In this document: one piece after another, positions 43,062 through 53,035 of the stretch
How the letters are laid out: each line of letters starts with the position of its first letter
Numbering within the stretch: the first letter of the stretch is position 1
Assembly (NCBI RefSeq): GCF_002899675.1
Contig: NZ_PKUU01000011.1
Coordinates: forward strand, 1 to 64,000
Origin: Clostridium sp. chh4-2
GTDB taxonomy: Bacteria; Bacillota; Clostridia; Lachnospirales; Lachnospiraceae
Reading direction: 5' to 3'
Length of the DNA: 64,000 nucleotides
Translations under genes and position numbers: made by a program
The notes under the pieces: generated by a model
Told to the model about the DNA's origin: nothing
The model's input: only the letters and a program-made list of their open reading frames with translations
Database searches by the model: none

Positions 43062-43943
43062 ATGAGCGATATCGATTTACACATGCATTCCAACATCAGT
43101 CTTGACGGTGAATTTACACCTGATCAATTAGCAAAATTATGTTATGAAAACCACATTAAAACAGCCGCTCTGACCGATCATAATTCGGTGCGCGGCGTTG
43201 ATAAGATGAAACAAGCGGCGGAAAACTATGGGATTCAGATAATTCCGGGAATTGAGCTGGATTGTATCTGTGAAGAGCTGGATCTTCACTTGCTGGGATA
43301 TGGTATTGATATAACAGACCAAAGATTTGCAGATAATGAAACTTATATATTAAAGCAAAAACAGTCTAACTCCGTACAGACCATGGATCTTCTACTGCAG
43401 GCCGGAATCGCCTTTGATCCCGAAAAAGTTATGGCATTATCCCGTGACGGAGTGGTAATCGGCGAGACCATTGCTGAAGTCGCTCTTCAGGATGAGCGCA
43501 ATTTTAACAATCCCTTGATGAAGCCATATTATCCGGGCGGAAGCAGGAGCAGCAATCCTTATGTAAATTTCTTCTGGGATTTTTGTTCGCAGGGAAAGAC
43601 GGCATTTATTCCGGTGTCCTATATAACTGTGGAAGAAGCAATTGAACTGGTCCGCAGCACAGGAGGCGTTTCCGTAATCGCACATCCGGGGGCGATGGTG
43701 AAACGGGATGAAGAGAAAATTGCTTATATGGTTGAGTGCGGCGTGACGGGAATCGAGGTTTACAGCAGTTACCATTCTGAGGATGATATCAGGTATTATC
43801 GGGAAATTGCTGAGAAATATCATTTAATTCAAACTGTGGGAAGTGATTTTCATGGGAAGACAAAACCGGCGGTCAGGCTGGGTGGGACGAATTGCGAAGA
43901 ATTGAGTTTTGATATTCGGGAGCTGATTCCCAAATACCGGTAA
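43062..43943 (+). CDS. PHP-domain phosphoesterase
   Basis: A 293-residue protein starting at MSDIDLHMHS behind AAAGGAG. The PHP metal motifs are present: DLHMHSN, ALTDHNSV, PGIELDC, SVIAHPGA and GSDFHGK. Relatives hydrolyse phosphate esters such as histidinol phosphate or 3',5'-nucleoside bisphosphates; this one has no N-terminal fusion, so it is a stand-alone enzyme of unknown substrate. It is followed by a palindromic array that may terminate transcription. Confidence 0.9.
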   Translation: MSDIDLHMHSNISLDGEFTPDQLAKLCYENHIKTAALTDHNSVRGVDKMKQAAENYGIQIIPGIELDCICEELDLHLLGYGIDITDQRFADNETYILKQKQSNSVQTMDLLLQAGIAFDPEKVMALSRDGVVIGETIAEVALQDERNFNNPLMKPYYPGGSRSSNPYVNFFWDFCSQGKTAFIPVSYITVEEAIELVRSTGGVSVIAHPGAMVKRDEEKIAYMVECGVTGIEVYSSYHSEDDIRYYREIAEKYHLIQTVGSDFHGKTKPAVRLGGTNCEELSFDIRELIPKYR

Positions 43944-43944
43944 T

Positions 43945-44036
43945 TTACATAAAGGGTGAAGGCATTTTCGAAAAAGCCTTCACCCTTTGCATTAAAACAT
44001 TAAGGCATTTTCCAAAATGCCTTCACCCTTTATGTA
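43945..44036. repeat. 43-bp palindromic array (2 units)
   Basis: AAGGC unit starts are 43959 and 44002, again 43 bp apart, with TTTACATAAAGGGTG in front and CACCCTTTATGTAAA at the end, so the whole array is itself an inverted repeat. It lies between the convergent PHP and MBL genes. Confidence 0.85.
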
Positions 44037-44040
44037 AAAA

Positions 44041-44727
44041 TCACCAGCTTCCCCGGAATCCGGCCTCTTCAATCTCATCCCGAAAGTCACAATCCAAATG
44101 CATACAAATCACCCTCCCCCTCCACTCTTCTCCAATCCTCTCTTTTAACCCCTCAAAATTCCCATGCCCAGAATCCCTCTCCGCATATTTAGCCGTATCC
44201 AGATACAGCCTGGCTAAATCTCCTCTAACCAGCTCATCCACCAGCTCCCGGCCGACCAAACCGCTGTCCCCGCTGTAATACACCGACTCATCCTCATCTT
44301 CAATCCGATACCCAAAACACCCCATACAAGGATCATGAAACACCGGAACAGGGGTGATCTTCACCCCGTCCCTCTCCGTCATCTCATCGGCAGACATATA
44401 ATCATAGATATCCTCTTTAATTCCACAAAGCCCCAGATACTCCGTCAACCGCCTGTCCGGATAATAAACCCTGACCCGCCGGTTCTGTTTAAACCATGTA
44501 TAGGCAATCAGCTCGCCCAAACTGCCCACATGATCCGTATGCATGTGTGTAATGATCACAGAAACCGATGCCGAGTTCCTATATTCCTCCAACTCATATA
44601 CCTTGCGAAATACATCCTCCCCACAGTCCAGCAGATAAAAATCCCTTCCATGCATAAACCAGGCAGATGTATTGCCAAAAGCGGGATTAAACGCCGCCCC
44701 ATACCCTAAAAAATAAATATCAATCAT
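44041..44727 (-). CDS. MBL-fold hydrolase (RNase Z-like)
   Basis: A 228-residue metallo-beta-lactamase-fold protein with a full metal motif ITHMHTDHVG, FHDP, YSGDSG and a C-terminal CMHLDCD. It is shorter than tRNase Z (about 300) and lacks an obvious exosite, so another phosphodiesterase-like or hydrolase role is likely. Its start overlaps the GH106-like gene by eight bases, making it the last gene of a long carbohydrate operon. Confidence 0.85.
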   Translation of the reverse strand: MIDIYFLGYGAAFNPAFGNTSAWFMHGRDFYLLDCGEDVFRKVYELEEYRNSASVSVIITHMHTDHVGSLGELIAYTWFKQNRRVRVYYPDRRLTEYLGLCGIKEDIYDYMSADEMTERDGVKITPVPVFHDPCMGCFGYRIEDEDESVYYSGDSGLVGRELVDELVRGDLARLYLDTAKYAERDSGHGNFEGLKERIGEEWRGRVICMHLDCDFRDEIEEAGFRGSW

Positions 44728-47700
44728 ATTTAATCACAGGTGCTTTCAAGATGCCGGACGGTCTCAGGCAGTATTCATACGACCATGCGCAGCCGGTTGT
44801 CCTCCAGTAATCGGGAGCTGCCTTGTTATCCTGCGAATCGCAGTTATGAAGTGCGCCAAAGGTATTAATCCTGTTTCCATACGCCGTTATCTCGATACAC
44901 TTTTCTCCTTTTCCAACCGGTTCAGTAGTCAGTTCATACGGTGAAAATGCGATGATTCCCTGTTTCCGCCCTTCATAGTCCACCCGGATCAGCGGCGAAG
45001 AAAACTTGTTCACAGAGATTGATAATGGTCTGTCCTCTCCCTCCACCGCAACGTGGTAGATCACATTTCCCCCGTAAAACGGCAGCCCTTGTGACGTCCA
45101 GTCGCCAAAATACAATCGGCGCACCGGAGGAGTTACTACGGCGCTGCACCCCGATACTTTCACGCCGAAATCTCCCAGCAGATAGACCGCTTCCAAGTTA
45201 GCTCCATCGTGAAAGCTACGAACCAGACAGAGCTCATTGGCCCCCTTTTCAAGCGCACCTAACGGTATCGTGCTGATTCTCCGGTCCACATACCAGCCGT
45301 CCGGCTCAACCGTCACCGGATATCCATTCCAGAATACCGTAGTTTCTTCCAGCTGCTCCAATGCCAGACTCACGCTGTCAATCGGGCATTCAGACCAGAT
45401 ATAATAGCGCAGCTCAATTCTGTGATCCTGCCTTCCTGATTTATCCTTTTCTTTCCTTCTGCTCCACGGCTGGGGCCATGCCTCCATGCGGAGCGGGTAT
45501 CCCAACTGCTGCCGCAGCTTATTATCGATTCTGAGAATCTCTTCGTGATCCTGCCACGGCTGCCCATCGAAGGAGTATTCCGGCATATCCAATACCAAAA
45601 CATTGGGTTCGGTCAATGTGATGGATACCTCTTTGCTGTACTTAGCTTCATATGGCGCTGTCTTTTCCTCAGATGTCTCCTGAACCGGCGGCTCTGCCCG
45701 ATCTTCACCGGAAAACGGCATAAGCTGAAGCAAAATGCTGTCGTGTTCAAACAATTCCATCCGAACCTCCGTCACCCCATTCTCCTGTCCGCAAGTTTCC
45801 ATCCTCTCAGATGTCCCATCAAGCGCATTCATCCGAACGCATTCCCAGCTTCCCTTAACCCTTAAAAGCAGCTGTTTAGGACGCACAAGCTCATTTTTCT
45901 CCGGGTTTTCCTTGTGAGCCAGGAACAGCCAGCGCATATCTCCTTCTTCCCTTATCTGGCAGATCAGGTCTTCTGCTCTTTCAAAATCCCCATAATATGC
46001 CTCGATATCCCCATAGCCTTCCAGCTCCCGGTAAAGGGCTGTTTTCGCATCGGGAATTACCCGGCATTTACGGGCAAAATGTTCCGCTTCATCAGAACAT
46101 TTTCCGTCTATAAACTGTGGGATTCCTCCGATAAACAGGATTTGTCCCCCATTATCCTTAAACTCTTTTAAAGCGGCCAGTGTCGAAGACCGGATCGTCT
46201 TCATATAAGGAACAATGACTGTCTGATATTCCATCTCTCCCACAACAAAACCATGTTCCGAACTCCCTTTATACAGCCTCGGCAGCAAAGATTCCGAGAT
46301 GAAGTCGAAATCCAGGCAGCATCCAAGCATCCAGTCTGTAAAGCGCAGAAACTGTTCATCCAGTTCCTTTACCGCTTCTCCTGTCTTTTCCATGGTTCCC
46401 CAGTAAAGCCAGCAGGATTCCACCGGATGCAGAACCCCGATCTTCACCCCGGCGCGCCCCCGGCTCAGAACCATGGCGATCCGGGCAAAATAATCCTCGA
46501 TCAGTTTATATTCCTCAAACCAGGGCGACTGGTAAAATATGGACGCAGGATAATCCCGTTTTGCTTCCCCTTCCATAGACGTCCAGGAAAGATGAGGCGC
46601 TCTCACCGTTACGCCCAAAGCGGCCTGCCAGTCTCCCTGAAGCTTATGTCCCCTGAAATCAAAGTCCCAGTTGGTCACACCATATAATTCGCTTATCATC
46701 GCCTCCCGGCCGCATTGGTGTACAATGCTCTGGGCCTGCTTTGCGGTGGTAAATTCCCTTCTGTCGCATAAGATATCAATACCTGGAATCTGAAACCCGG
46801 GATAAGACCTCATCGCTTCTCCCACATACTCCGTTTGGGAAGACAACAGCGGCTCCTTCATCAAATGTCCGGTCAAAGCGATTCCATTGGCTTCACACCA
46901 GGCTCCGATCTGCTCCCCATAGCTTTCTGCAAACAAACGGCTCACCAGGTCATGATAATCATATCTGGCTTCCGATTCCATGTCCTCCCTGTCGTAAAAC
47001 AGTTCCGGCAGGCGGTCTAACAGATCGAATCCGTACTGTTCTTTAAAAAGCTCCGGCAGGCGGTCCGTAAACGGCAGAATTACTTCTTTGCGGCTTTCTA
47101 TGCTTCCTGCCCTCTGTTTGGGCGTAAACTGAGGTTCATCCGTGAATATGCCCGGCACTGCGCCGCCGAAATCATCTCCCAGATATTCTCGGTATTTTTC
47201 ATATGTGATGTCCAAAAACTGTTTTACCGCTTTTGAATTTAATGTATCCACATAGGACTGGCCGTTAAACCATGGATTGTCACCGCATACTTCCAGATAT
47301 GCATACCACACGTTTTCTTCAGTCTGGCCGGCCGGTTCCAGTCCAGCCGGTTTTTCTCTGGTTTTTTCTTCGGCCATTTCCGTCTCATATGGCCCGGCGG
47401 CCCTGCCTGTCTCTTTTGCATCCCCCACGTCCAGTCTTTTATAGCTCTTTAAAAAGCCGTTTTCCCCTGTCACCAGATAAATTCCCAGGAGCTTCCTTTC
47501 ACCGCTTCTCACCGCGGATGCGGTTGAGTTCTTTTTATCAGTTTCCGGCACCTCGCCGTCTGAATACGGTCTGGGTGACCACACTAAAAAGCGGGACCGG
47601 TACTCACTGCTGCAAGTCACCAGCCCGCCTGCGAAACCTGACGGCCAGCGGTCTTCATCGTAAAGCCATGCATGAAGCCCCAGCTTTTTGGCCTGCTCAT

Positions 47701-47935
47701 TGGCGTAGGAGATCATTTCCATAAATTCATCGCCCAGATAAGGCAGGTCCATGCCGGTTCTGCTGTGCAGAAATCCGCCGCCCATGCCCATCTTTTTGAA
47801 GACCTCCAGGCAGAAATCCACGTCTTCCCGGGTCATTTTTGTATTCCATGCCCAAAACGGCACGCCCCGGTACTCGGCCGGCGGATCTGCAAATTGAAGC
47901 TCAGAAAATTCCTTCTTATTGAGTTGATACAGCAT
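44720..47935 (-). CDS. GH106-like glycoside hydrolase
   Basis: A 1071-residue cytoplasmic enzyme of the PF17132 group. Signature blocks are YRGVPFWAWNTKMTREDV, GGGFLHSRTGMDLPYLGDEF and WLYDEDRWPSGFAGG, more canonical than in the copy at 191-3190. The C-terminus holds beta-sandwich domains (YYIWSECPIDSVSLALE). Rhamnosidase activity is known for some members; this one's substrate is unknown. It sits in an operon with a sugar ABC transporter and a YesM/YesN pair, consistent with digestion of an imported oligosaccharide. Residues about 130-200 form a charged low-complexity insertion. Confidence 0.85.
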   Translation of the reverse strand: MLYQLNKKEFSELQFADPPAEYRGVPFWAWNTKMTREDVDFCLEVFKKMGMGGGFLHSRTGMDLPYLGDEFMEMISYANEQAKKLGLHAWLYDEDRWPSGFAGGLVTCSSEYRSRFLVWSPRPYSDGEVPETDKKNSTASAVRSGERKLLGIYLVTGENGFLKSYKRLDVGDAKETGRAAGPYETEMAEEKTREKPAGLEPAGQTEENVWYAYLEVCGDNPWFNGQSYVDTLNSKAVKQFLDITYEKYREYLGDDFGGAVPGIFTDEPQFTPKQRAGSIESRKEVILPFTDRLPELFKEQYGFDLLDRLPELFYDREDMESEARYDYHDLVSRLFAESYGEQIGAWCEANGIALTGHLMKEPLLSSQTEYVGEAMRSYPGFQIPGIDILCDRREFTTAKQAQSIVHQCGREAMISELYGVTNWDFDFRGHKLQGDWQAALGVTVRAPHLSWTSMEGEAKRDYPASIFYQSPWFEEYKLIEDYFARIAMVLSRGRAGVKIGVLHPVESCWLYWGTMEKTGEAVKELDEQFLRFTDWMLGCCLDFDFISESLLPRLYKGSSEHGFVVGEMEYQTVIVPYMKTIRSSTLAALKEFKDNGGQILFIGGIPQFIDGKCSDEAEHFARKCRVIPDAKTALYRELEGYGDIEAYYGDFERAEDLICQIREEGDMRWLFLAHKENPEKNELVRPKQLLLRVKGSWECVRMNALDGTSERMETCGQENGVTEVRMELFEHDSILLQLMPFSGEDRAEPPVQETSEEKTAPYEAKYSKEVSITLTEPNVLVLDMPEYSFDGQPWQDHEEILRIDNKLRQQLGYPLRMEAWPQPWSRRKEKDKSGRQDHRIELRYYIWSECPIDSVSLALEQLEETTVFWNGYPVTVEPDGWYVDRRISTIPLGALEKGANELCLVRSFHDGANLEAVYLLGDFGVKVSGCSAVVTPPVRRLYFGDWTSQGLPFYGGNVIYHVAVEGEDRPLSISVNKFSSPLIRVDYEGRKQGIIAFSPYELTTEPVGKGEKCIEITAYGNRINTFGALHNCDSQDNKAAPDYWRTTGCAWSYEYCLRPSGILKAPVIKYD

Positions 47936-47951
47936 TCTTCCTCCTTTTCAT

Positions 47952-49439
47952 TCAGGACAGGCTGTCGATATACTCCGACGGCGAAATCCCCGTCACCGCC
48001 CGGAATATCCTGCTGAAATAAAATTGATCCTTGTATCCTGTCATCATTGCCACATCTTTGATAAACATCTGAGGATTCCGTTCCATAATCTCCTTTGCCC
48101 GTTCGATTCTGACATTCCTCAGATAAGAATGAAACGCCTGCTTTCCATGTTTCCTGAATATCAGATTCAGGTAAGACTGGGACAGCCCGAATTCCCTGCA
48201 CACGGACGATACGGTGATATCTTCCGACAAATGCTTCCGTATATAATCCTCTATTGTCTCCAAAAACTCCGGTGAATCCAGTTTTACGGCTTCCTTATCC
48301 TCCCGCCAGTAGCGGATAAAGATACTCTTTAAACTATCATACAGCTCTTTTACGCTTCCCGCATCATAAAATGCGTCTTCCAGCATCATTTCATCCTCAA
48401 ATACATCGCCCTGATAGTTCAGATACTGCTGGACTTTGACGGACATCTGCCGGACAAACCGTTCCAGGCGAAGCTGGGGATATTCGGCTTCGCCTGCATT
48501 TTTTATAAAATCCCAGAGCGTTTCCAGAAACATGGCATAGTCCTTTTTCTCAAGACACCGTTCCATGCTTTTCATCGCTTCCTGGCTGTAAACTTCCTTT
48601 GCGGGCATCTCGTCCGGCCCTTTGTCTGCGGATACCATGAACGTCTGGCTGACGCCGATGGAAAGGCGGCTGTTTAAACTCTTATAAAGACAGCAAATCA
48701 TGCTCTCCAAGTCCGCGGACTCAACGGTATGGGGCACCATCACGGAGGTCACAAAACATCCGTCCCCATTTTTACGCTCCGCCTCTTTGGCCATCATCCG
48801 GTAAAATTCCGCTCCGCCCACCACTTTGGACGGGCAGATGTATAATGCCTCCCGCTCATCCCGGCCGTACACGAATATGGTGTTTTCCATCTCAGAGATC
48901 AGCTCGATCTCATAAGTTCCCGTAAATCTTCGTGGCAGCCCGTTTTCCCGGATCACGGCCAGATAATACCGTTCTTCCGGAAAATACTCCCGTATCTTTT
49001 CCTGATCGGACAGCTCCCCGGTAACCATGGCGCGCACCAGGCGTTTTCTCTGTTCGTACACCCGTTGATCCAGCACCTTTAGAACGGGGGCTACCGCGGA
49101 TACGAAATTGGCCGGGGTCATGGGCTTTAACACATAATCGGATACCCCGTATTTTAACGCAGCCCTCACATACTCAAATTCCTGGTAGCCGCTGACTAAG
49201 ACAATCTGGGCGTCCTCCTGTTCCTCTTTTATGGCTTTGACCATATCGAGACCGCTCATTATGGGCATTTTCACGTCGCTGATTACCAGATCGGGCGATA
49301 ATTGGCGGTACTTCATGAGCCCGTCCTTTCCATTTTCCGCGGTTCCCGCTATGATGAGGGACGGACATTTCATCTTTATTATATTACAGATATAATCCAA
49401 CGCACTGGGTTCATCGTCCACTACCAGCACACGAAACAT
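47952..49439 (-). CDS. YesN-like AraC-type response regulator
   Basis: A 495-residue regulator starting at MFRVLVVDDE behind AGGGGGG. It has a receiver domain with Asp55 (DLVISDVKMP), a long middle region typical of this subfamily, and a C-terminal AraC-type double helix-turn-helix (ITVSSVCREFGLSQSYLN; MTGYKDQFYFSRIFRAVTG). It pairs with the histidine kinase encoded 31 bases upstream and probably activates this operon. Confidence 0.93.
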   Translation of the reverse strand: MFRVLVVDDEPSALDYICNIIKMKCPSLIIAGTAENGKDGLMKYRQLSPDLVISDVKMPIMSGLDMVKAIKEEQEDAQIVLVSGYQEFEYVRAALKYGVSDYVLKPMTPANFVSAVAPVLKVLDQRVYEQRKRLVRAMVTGELSDQEKIREYFPEERYYLAVIRENGLPRRFTGTYEIELISEMENTIFVYGRDEREALYICPSKVVGGAEFYRMMAKEAERKNGDGCFVTSVMVPHTVESADLESMICCLYKSLNSRLSIGVSQTFMVSADKGPDEMPAKEVYSQEAMKSMERCLEKKDYAMFLETLWDFIKNAGEAEYPQLRLERFVRQMSVKVQQYLNYQGDVFEDEMMLEDAFYDAGSVKELYDSLKSIFIRYWREDKEAVKLDSPEFLETIEDYIRKHLSEDITVSSVCREFGLSQSYLNLIFRKHGKQAFHSYLRNVRIERAKEIMERNPQMFIKDVAMMTGYKDQFYFSRIFRAVTGISPSEYIDSLS

Positions 49440-49470
49440 TATGATCCCCCCTGACGCTTTTGTACACGGT

Positions 49471-51252
49471 TTATAAGTCTTCCGAATCCGCAAACGGAGC
49501 CGCGATTATAACGGTTGTTCCGCTTTCAGATCCATTGATATCGAATTCTACCCGGTCGCCGAAAAACAGAACCAGGCGGGCGTATGTATTGAGAAGTCCC
49601 ATGCCGCCGATTTCCATTTCTATCACTTCGTGCCGGTACATGAGATTGATTTTCATCTCTTCCATGTCCTGCTTGATCTTGTCGGCAGTCTCCGGCCGTA
49701 TCCCCTCTCCGTTGTCGCAAAACTCCATAATCCAGCGGTCTCCGGCCTGGGAACGCCTTCCTGTCACCGTAATTTTCATGACTTCCGCGCTGCCGTTAAA
49801 CCCGTGTTTGATGGAATTTTCCACGATCTGCTGAAATACGATTTTCGGTACCAGCTGCTTTTTTAAATCCTCTTCCACGTCAATTCTATATTCAATCTTA
49901 TGCTGGTATCTAAGCTTCATGAGATACAGATATTGGTTCAGATACTGGAGTTCATCCGCAATGGCGGCATACCGCATCTTGTTGCCCGTAGCATAGCGCA
50001 GCATTCCGGATAAGCTGTCGCAGATTTCACAGATGGATTCGTCTCCCAATATCAGGCCTCTGGAGGAGATTACATTCAACACATTATGGAAAAAATGAGG
50101 GTTGATCTGCGCCTGGAGCAGATCGTAGCTGGCCTGAAGCTGCAGGTAGGAAAGGTTCTTTTCATTGGTTAACGACTCTTTCAGCCTTTTTAGAAGCTGT
50201 TCATAGGCATCGGTCAATGCCTTTATCTCATCCACGCTGTTTTCAATATGGATTCCCTCTTCCATATTGTCAAAACTGGCCTGTTCCATCTGCCTGCGCA
50301 GCTCGTTGATGGGCCGCGCCATATTGACGGATACGCGGATGATAAAATATACGAACAGACCGGCAAACAGCAGAATAATCCAGAACGCCATCCATAAAAA
50401 GCCGGACATTTTTTTCAGGATCACTCCCCTGTCTTCGGAAAGCAGAATTGTAACCCCGGTCAAATCTGAATATATGGAGGAAACGATCTCCTGTTTCCCT
50501 GTTTCCGGATTTTTTGCCTTGAAGATTCCATTGTTCTTTTCCATGCCCAGCTGCTGATAAAATGCTGCGCCCGGGGCATTTTCGTCCCCGTAAAGGAATT
50601 TTCCTCCGTCAAATATAGCCGTCACACGGATGTTATCGTCATAAATATCAAAGATCTCATTTAAGGATTCCTCTGTCTGCTGGACTTCCAGATATCCCAG
50701 CTGATATCCCAGAATCTCCCGTATGATTCCATATACATTGGGCCGGGACTTTAAGCCCCACGGGTCGGCATGGGGCGGTATCAGCATGGTCTTACCCCGG
50801 ATTCCGGTGGCTTCCCCGATCCATACTTTCTGTTCCTCGGGAATGGCATCCCGAATCTTCCGGTCGTCAAAATCATAGCTGGCAAACAAGTCTCCATGTT
50901 CATTGTAAATGAGAACCCTATAATAGTTTTTCACAATATGATAGGTGTTCAGACGGATATTGATCTTTTTCTTGGCTTCTAAGCGGTAGTTATTATCTTT
51001 TGGAACAGAGGAGAGAATCTTTAAATTATCCAGAATTGCAGGATCGGATAAAAGGGATTCCGTGGCTTCCTGCATGGAACTGTATTCCAATTCCAGCTGC
51101 TTCATCATCTGTCCGGTAAGGGTGGTGAGGTAAGAATACTCTTCCGCCACATATCGTTTCCGCGACGAATGATAGTACAGGACGCAGATCACCATGACCG
51201 AGATAAACAGAAATGCCACATAATTCAACAATATTTTTTTCTGGAACCTCAT
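49471..51252 (-). CDS. YesM-like sensor histidine kinase
   Basis: A 593-residue kinase with two membrane helices (about 7-26 and 282-306) flanking an extracellular sensor region, then a HAMP-like segment. The His_kinase domain (PF06580) has the motif QAQINPHFFHNVLNVIS and the ATPase domain has GEGIRPET and GGMGLLNTYARL. Such kinases sense extracellular carbohydrates. It lies between the permease and regulator genes. Confidence 0.93.
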   Translation of the reverse strand: MRFQKKILLNYVAFLFISVMVICVLYYHSSRKRYVAEEYSYLTTLTGQMMKQLELEYSSMQEATESLLSDPAILDNLKILSSVPKDNNYRLEAKKKINIRLNTYHIVKNYYRVLIYNEHGDLFASYDFDDRKIRDAIPEEQKVWIGEATGIRGKTMLIPPHADPWGLKSRPNVYGIIREILGYQLGYLEVQQTEESLNEIFDIYDDNIRVTAIFDGGKFLYGDENAPGAAFYQQLGMEKNNGIFKAKNPETGKQEIVSSIYSDLTGVTILLSEDRGVILKKMSGFLWMAFWIILLFAGLFVYFIIRVSVNMARPINELRRQMEQASFDNMEEGIHIENSVDEIKALTDAYEQLLKRLKESLTNEKNLSYLQLQASYDLLQAQINPHFFHNVLNVISSRGLILGDESICEICDSLSGMLRYATGNKMRYAAIADELQYLNQYLYLMKLRYQHKIEYRIDVEEDLKKQLVPKIVFQQIVENSIKHGFNGSAEVMKITVTGRRSQAGDRWIMEFCDNGEGIRPETADKIKQDMEEMKINLMYRHEVIEMEIGGMGLLNTYARLVLFFGDRVEFDINGSESGTTVIIAAPFADSEDL

Positions 51253-51270
51253 ATCCCCACCTGCCCTTTG

Positions 51271-52107
51271 CTATCCTTTTACCGCTCCCGCCGTCATACC
51301 GTCCACTATCTTATCATTCAGTATAAAGAATATTATTAACATAGGCAATACAATCATGATAACATCTGCAAATAACAGGTTATAGGAGCTGGAAAACTGC
51401 CCGATAAAGCTGTATAACGTCAGCTGAAGCGTAACATTTTTCGATCCCGGAAGAAAATACAGAGGATTCATAAAATCATTGAATACAGAGACTAAATTGA
51501 GTATGCTCACCGTAGCGCTTACCGGTTTTAACAGGGGAAATACCACCGTCCAAAAAGTCTTCCACTGGGAGCACCCGTCAATATAGCTGGCATCCTCCAG
51601 CTCAATCGGTATGGAAGACATGAATCCCCGGTAAAGCATCACGGTAAACGGCGTATGGAGAGCAACTTCGATGAGAATCATTCCCACCATGGTCTTATAA
51701 AGTCCCAAACTCTGCAAAATCCAAATCGTCGGCATAATCGCAGGCGGCACCATAAGTCCCACTAATATCATCGCATTGGCCGCAGTCATCTTTTTATCAC
51801 TGCGCCGCTGAAGCACGTAGCCGGACATAGCGGAAAATAAAATCAGCAGAACAATGGAGCAAACCGCCAGAATAAAACTGTTTTTATAAGCCCGGACCAG
51901 CATGTAGTTCTGTTCCTTTATAACATTTATAAAATTCTCAAAATGCAGGGATTCCGGAAGGGAAATGCTTAGCTGGTTGGCCGATTTCCTGTCCTTTAAG
52001 GAATTTGTCAGCATGAACAGAAACGGAATGATAAAGATAAAAAAACCGGCTGTCACTCCCGCTGCCGTGGCTATCAGGCATTTTATATTCTTCTTTTTCA
52101 TCGTCAT
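51271..52107 (-). CDS. Sugar ABC transporter permease (MalG-type)
   Basis: A 278-residue permease with six helices and an EAA loop (ELEDASYIDGCSQWKTFWTV). It follows the MalF-type permease by seven bases. No ATPase is encoded in this operon; as in many Firmicutes, a shared MsmX-type ATPase elsewhere probably powers it. Confidence 0.93.
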   Translation of the reverse strand: MTMKKKNIKCLIATAAGVTAGFFIFIIPFLFMLTNSLKDRKSANQLSISLPESLHFENFINVIKEQNYMLVRAYKNSFILAVCSIVLLILFSAMSGYVLQRRSDKKMTAANAMILVGLMVPPAIMPTIWILQSLGLYKTMVGMILIEVALHTPFTVMLYRGFMSSIPIELEDASYIDGCSQWKTFWTVVFPLLKPVSATVSILNLVSVFNDFMNPLYFLPGSKNVTLQLTLYSFIGQFSSSYNLLFADVIMIVLPMLIIFFILNDKIVDGMTAGAVKG

Positions 52108-52114
52108 TCACCAC

Positions 52115-52978
52115 CTATTCTTCCCGGCTGATTAAAAACTTCTGGAGCGGATAGGCGATAACGCCAATCACCACCAGCATGATCACATTTCCGGCTGTGG
52201 ACAGCCCGTAATATCCCGCTGCAAACTGTTTATAGACAGAAAGGGCGATCACCTCTGTCGCCGTCCCCGGCCCGCCCTCCGTCATGGCTTTAATCAGATC
52301 AAATGTCTTCATTCCCGTAACAAGGGAAAGGATGATAACCGAATTCATGGCCGGACGACACAGCGGCATAGTGATATATCTGAGCAGCTGGGAACCTTTC
52401 GCCCCATCCACCTCAGCCGCTTCATAATAGGTGCGGTCAATGGCCTGAATCCCTGAGATGAAGATAACCGTGGCCACTCCAAGACCTTTCCACACGTCCG
52501 TGCCTATGATGGAAAACAGCGCGATATCGGGATTGCCAAGCCAGTTCACGCTATGGCCGCCGAAGAACCTGATCACCTGGTTGATCAGACCTCTGGACGG
52601 GTGCATCAGAGCGCTGAAGGTAATTCCCACCGCAACCGAACTCACCAGATGAGGAAAGAAAACAACCGATCTCAGCGTCCTCTTTAACTTTATATTCCCT
52701 GTCAGATAAACCGCCAGCAAAAAGCCTAAAACCACCTTGATCCCGCAGGTAGAAAACGCATAGATAAACGTGTTCATAAGGCTGTGGCTCAGCGCTTTGT
52801 CTCTCATAAACATTTTAAAGTTTTCCAGCCCCACGAACTTCACGTCGGTAAAGCTCCAAACCGTAAGGCTGAAATAAAAGGAAATCACCAGAGGGATGAT
52901 AAAAAGTCCTGTGAACACAATTAACGTAGGGGCCAGAAACCATCCCGAATACCTTTTTTTCTGTTTCAAATCCTTCAC
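52115..52978 (-). CDS. Sugar ABC transporter permease (MalF/UgpA-type)
   Basis: A 287-residue permease with six helices and an EAA loop (TYYEAAEVDGAKGSQLLRY). It forms the channel with the downstream permease. It is separated from the binding-protein gene by a hairpin terminator that probably reduces its expression. Confidence 0.93.
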   Translation of the reverse strand: MKDLKQKKRYSGWFLAPTLIVFTGLFIIPLVISFYFSLTVWSFTDVKFVGLENFKMFMRDKALSHSLMNTFIYAFSTCGIKVVLGFLLAVYLTGNIKLKRTLRSVVFFPHLVSSVAVGITFSALMHPSRGLINQVIRFFGGHSVNWLGNPDIALFSIIGTDVWKGLGVATVIFISGIQAIDRTYYEAAEVDGAKGSQLLRYITMPLCRPAMNSVIILSLVTGMKTFDLIKAMTEGGPGTATEVIALSVYKQFAAGYYGLSTAGNVIMLVVIGVIAYPLQKFLISREE

Positions 52979-52986
52979 CTGCTTTC

Positions 52987-53027
52987 AAAAAAAGACTGCC
53001 CGTATATACCGTTCAGGCAGTCTTTTT
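52987..53027 (-). terminator. Intercistronic terminator
   Basis: AAAGACTGCC pairs with GGCAGTCTTT and ends in seven T on the minus strand, between binding-protein and permease genes. This favours excess binding protein. Confidence 0.8.
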
Positions 53028-53035
53028 ATTATCTC

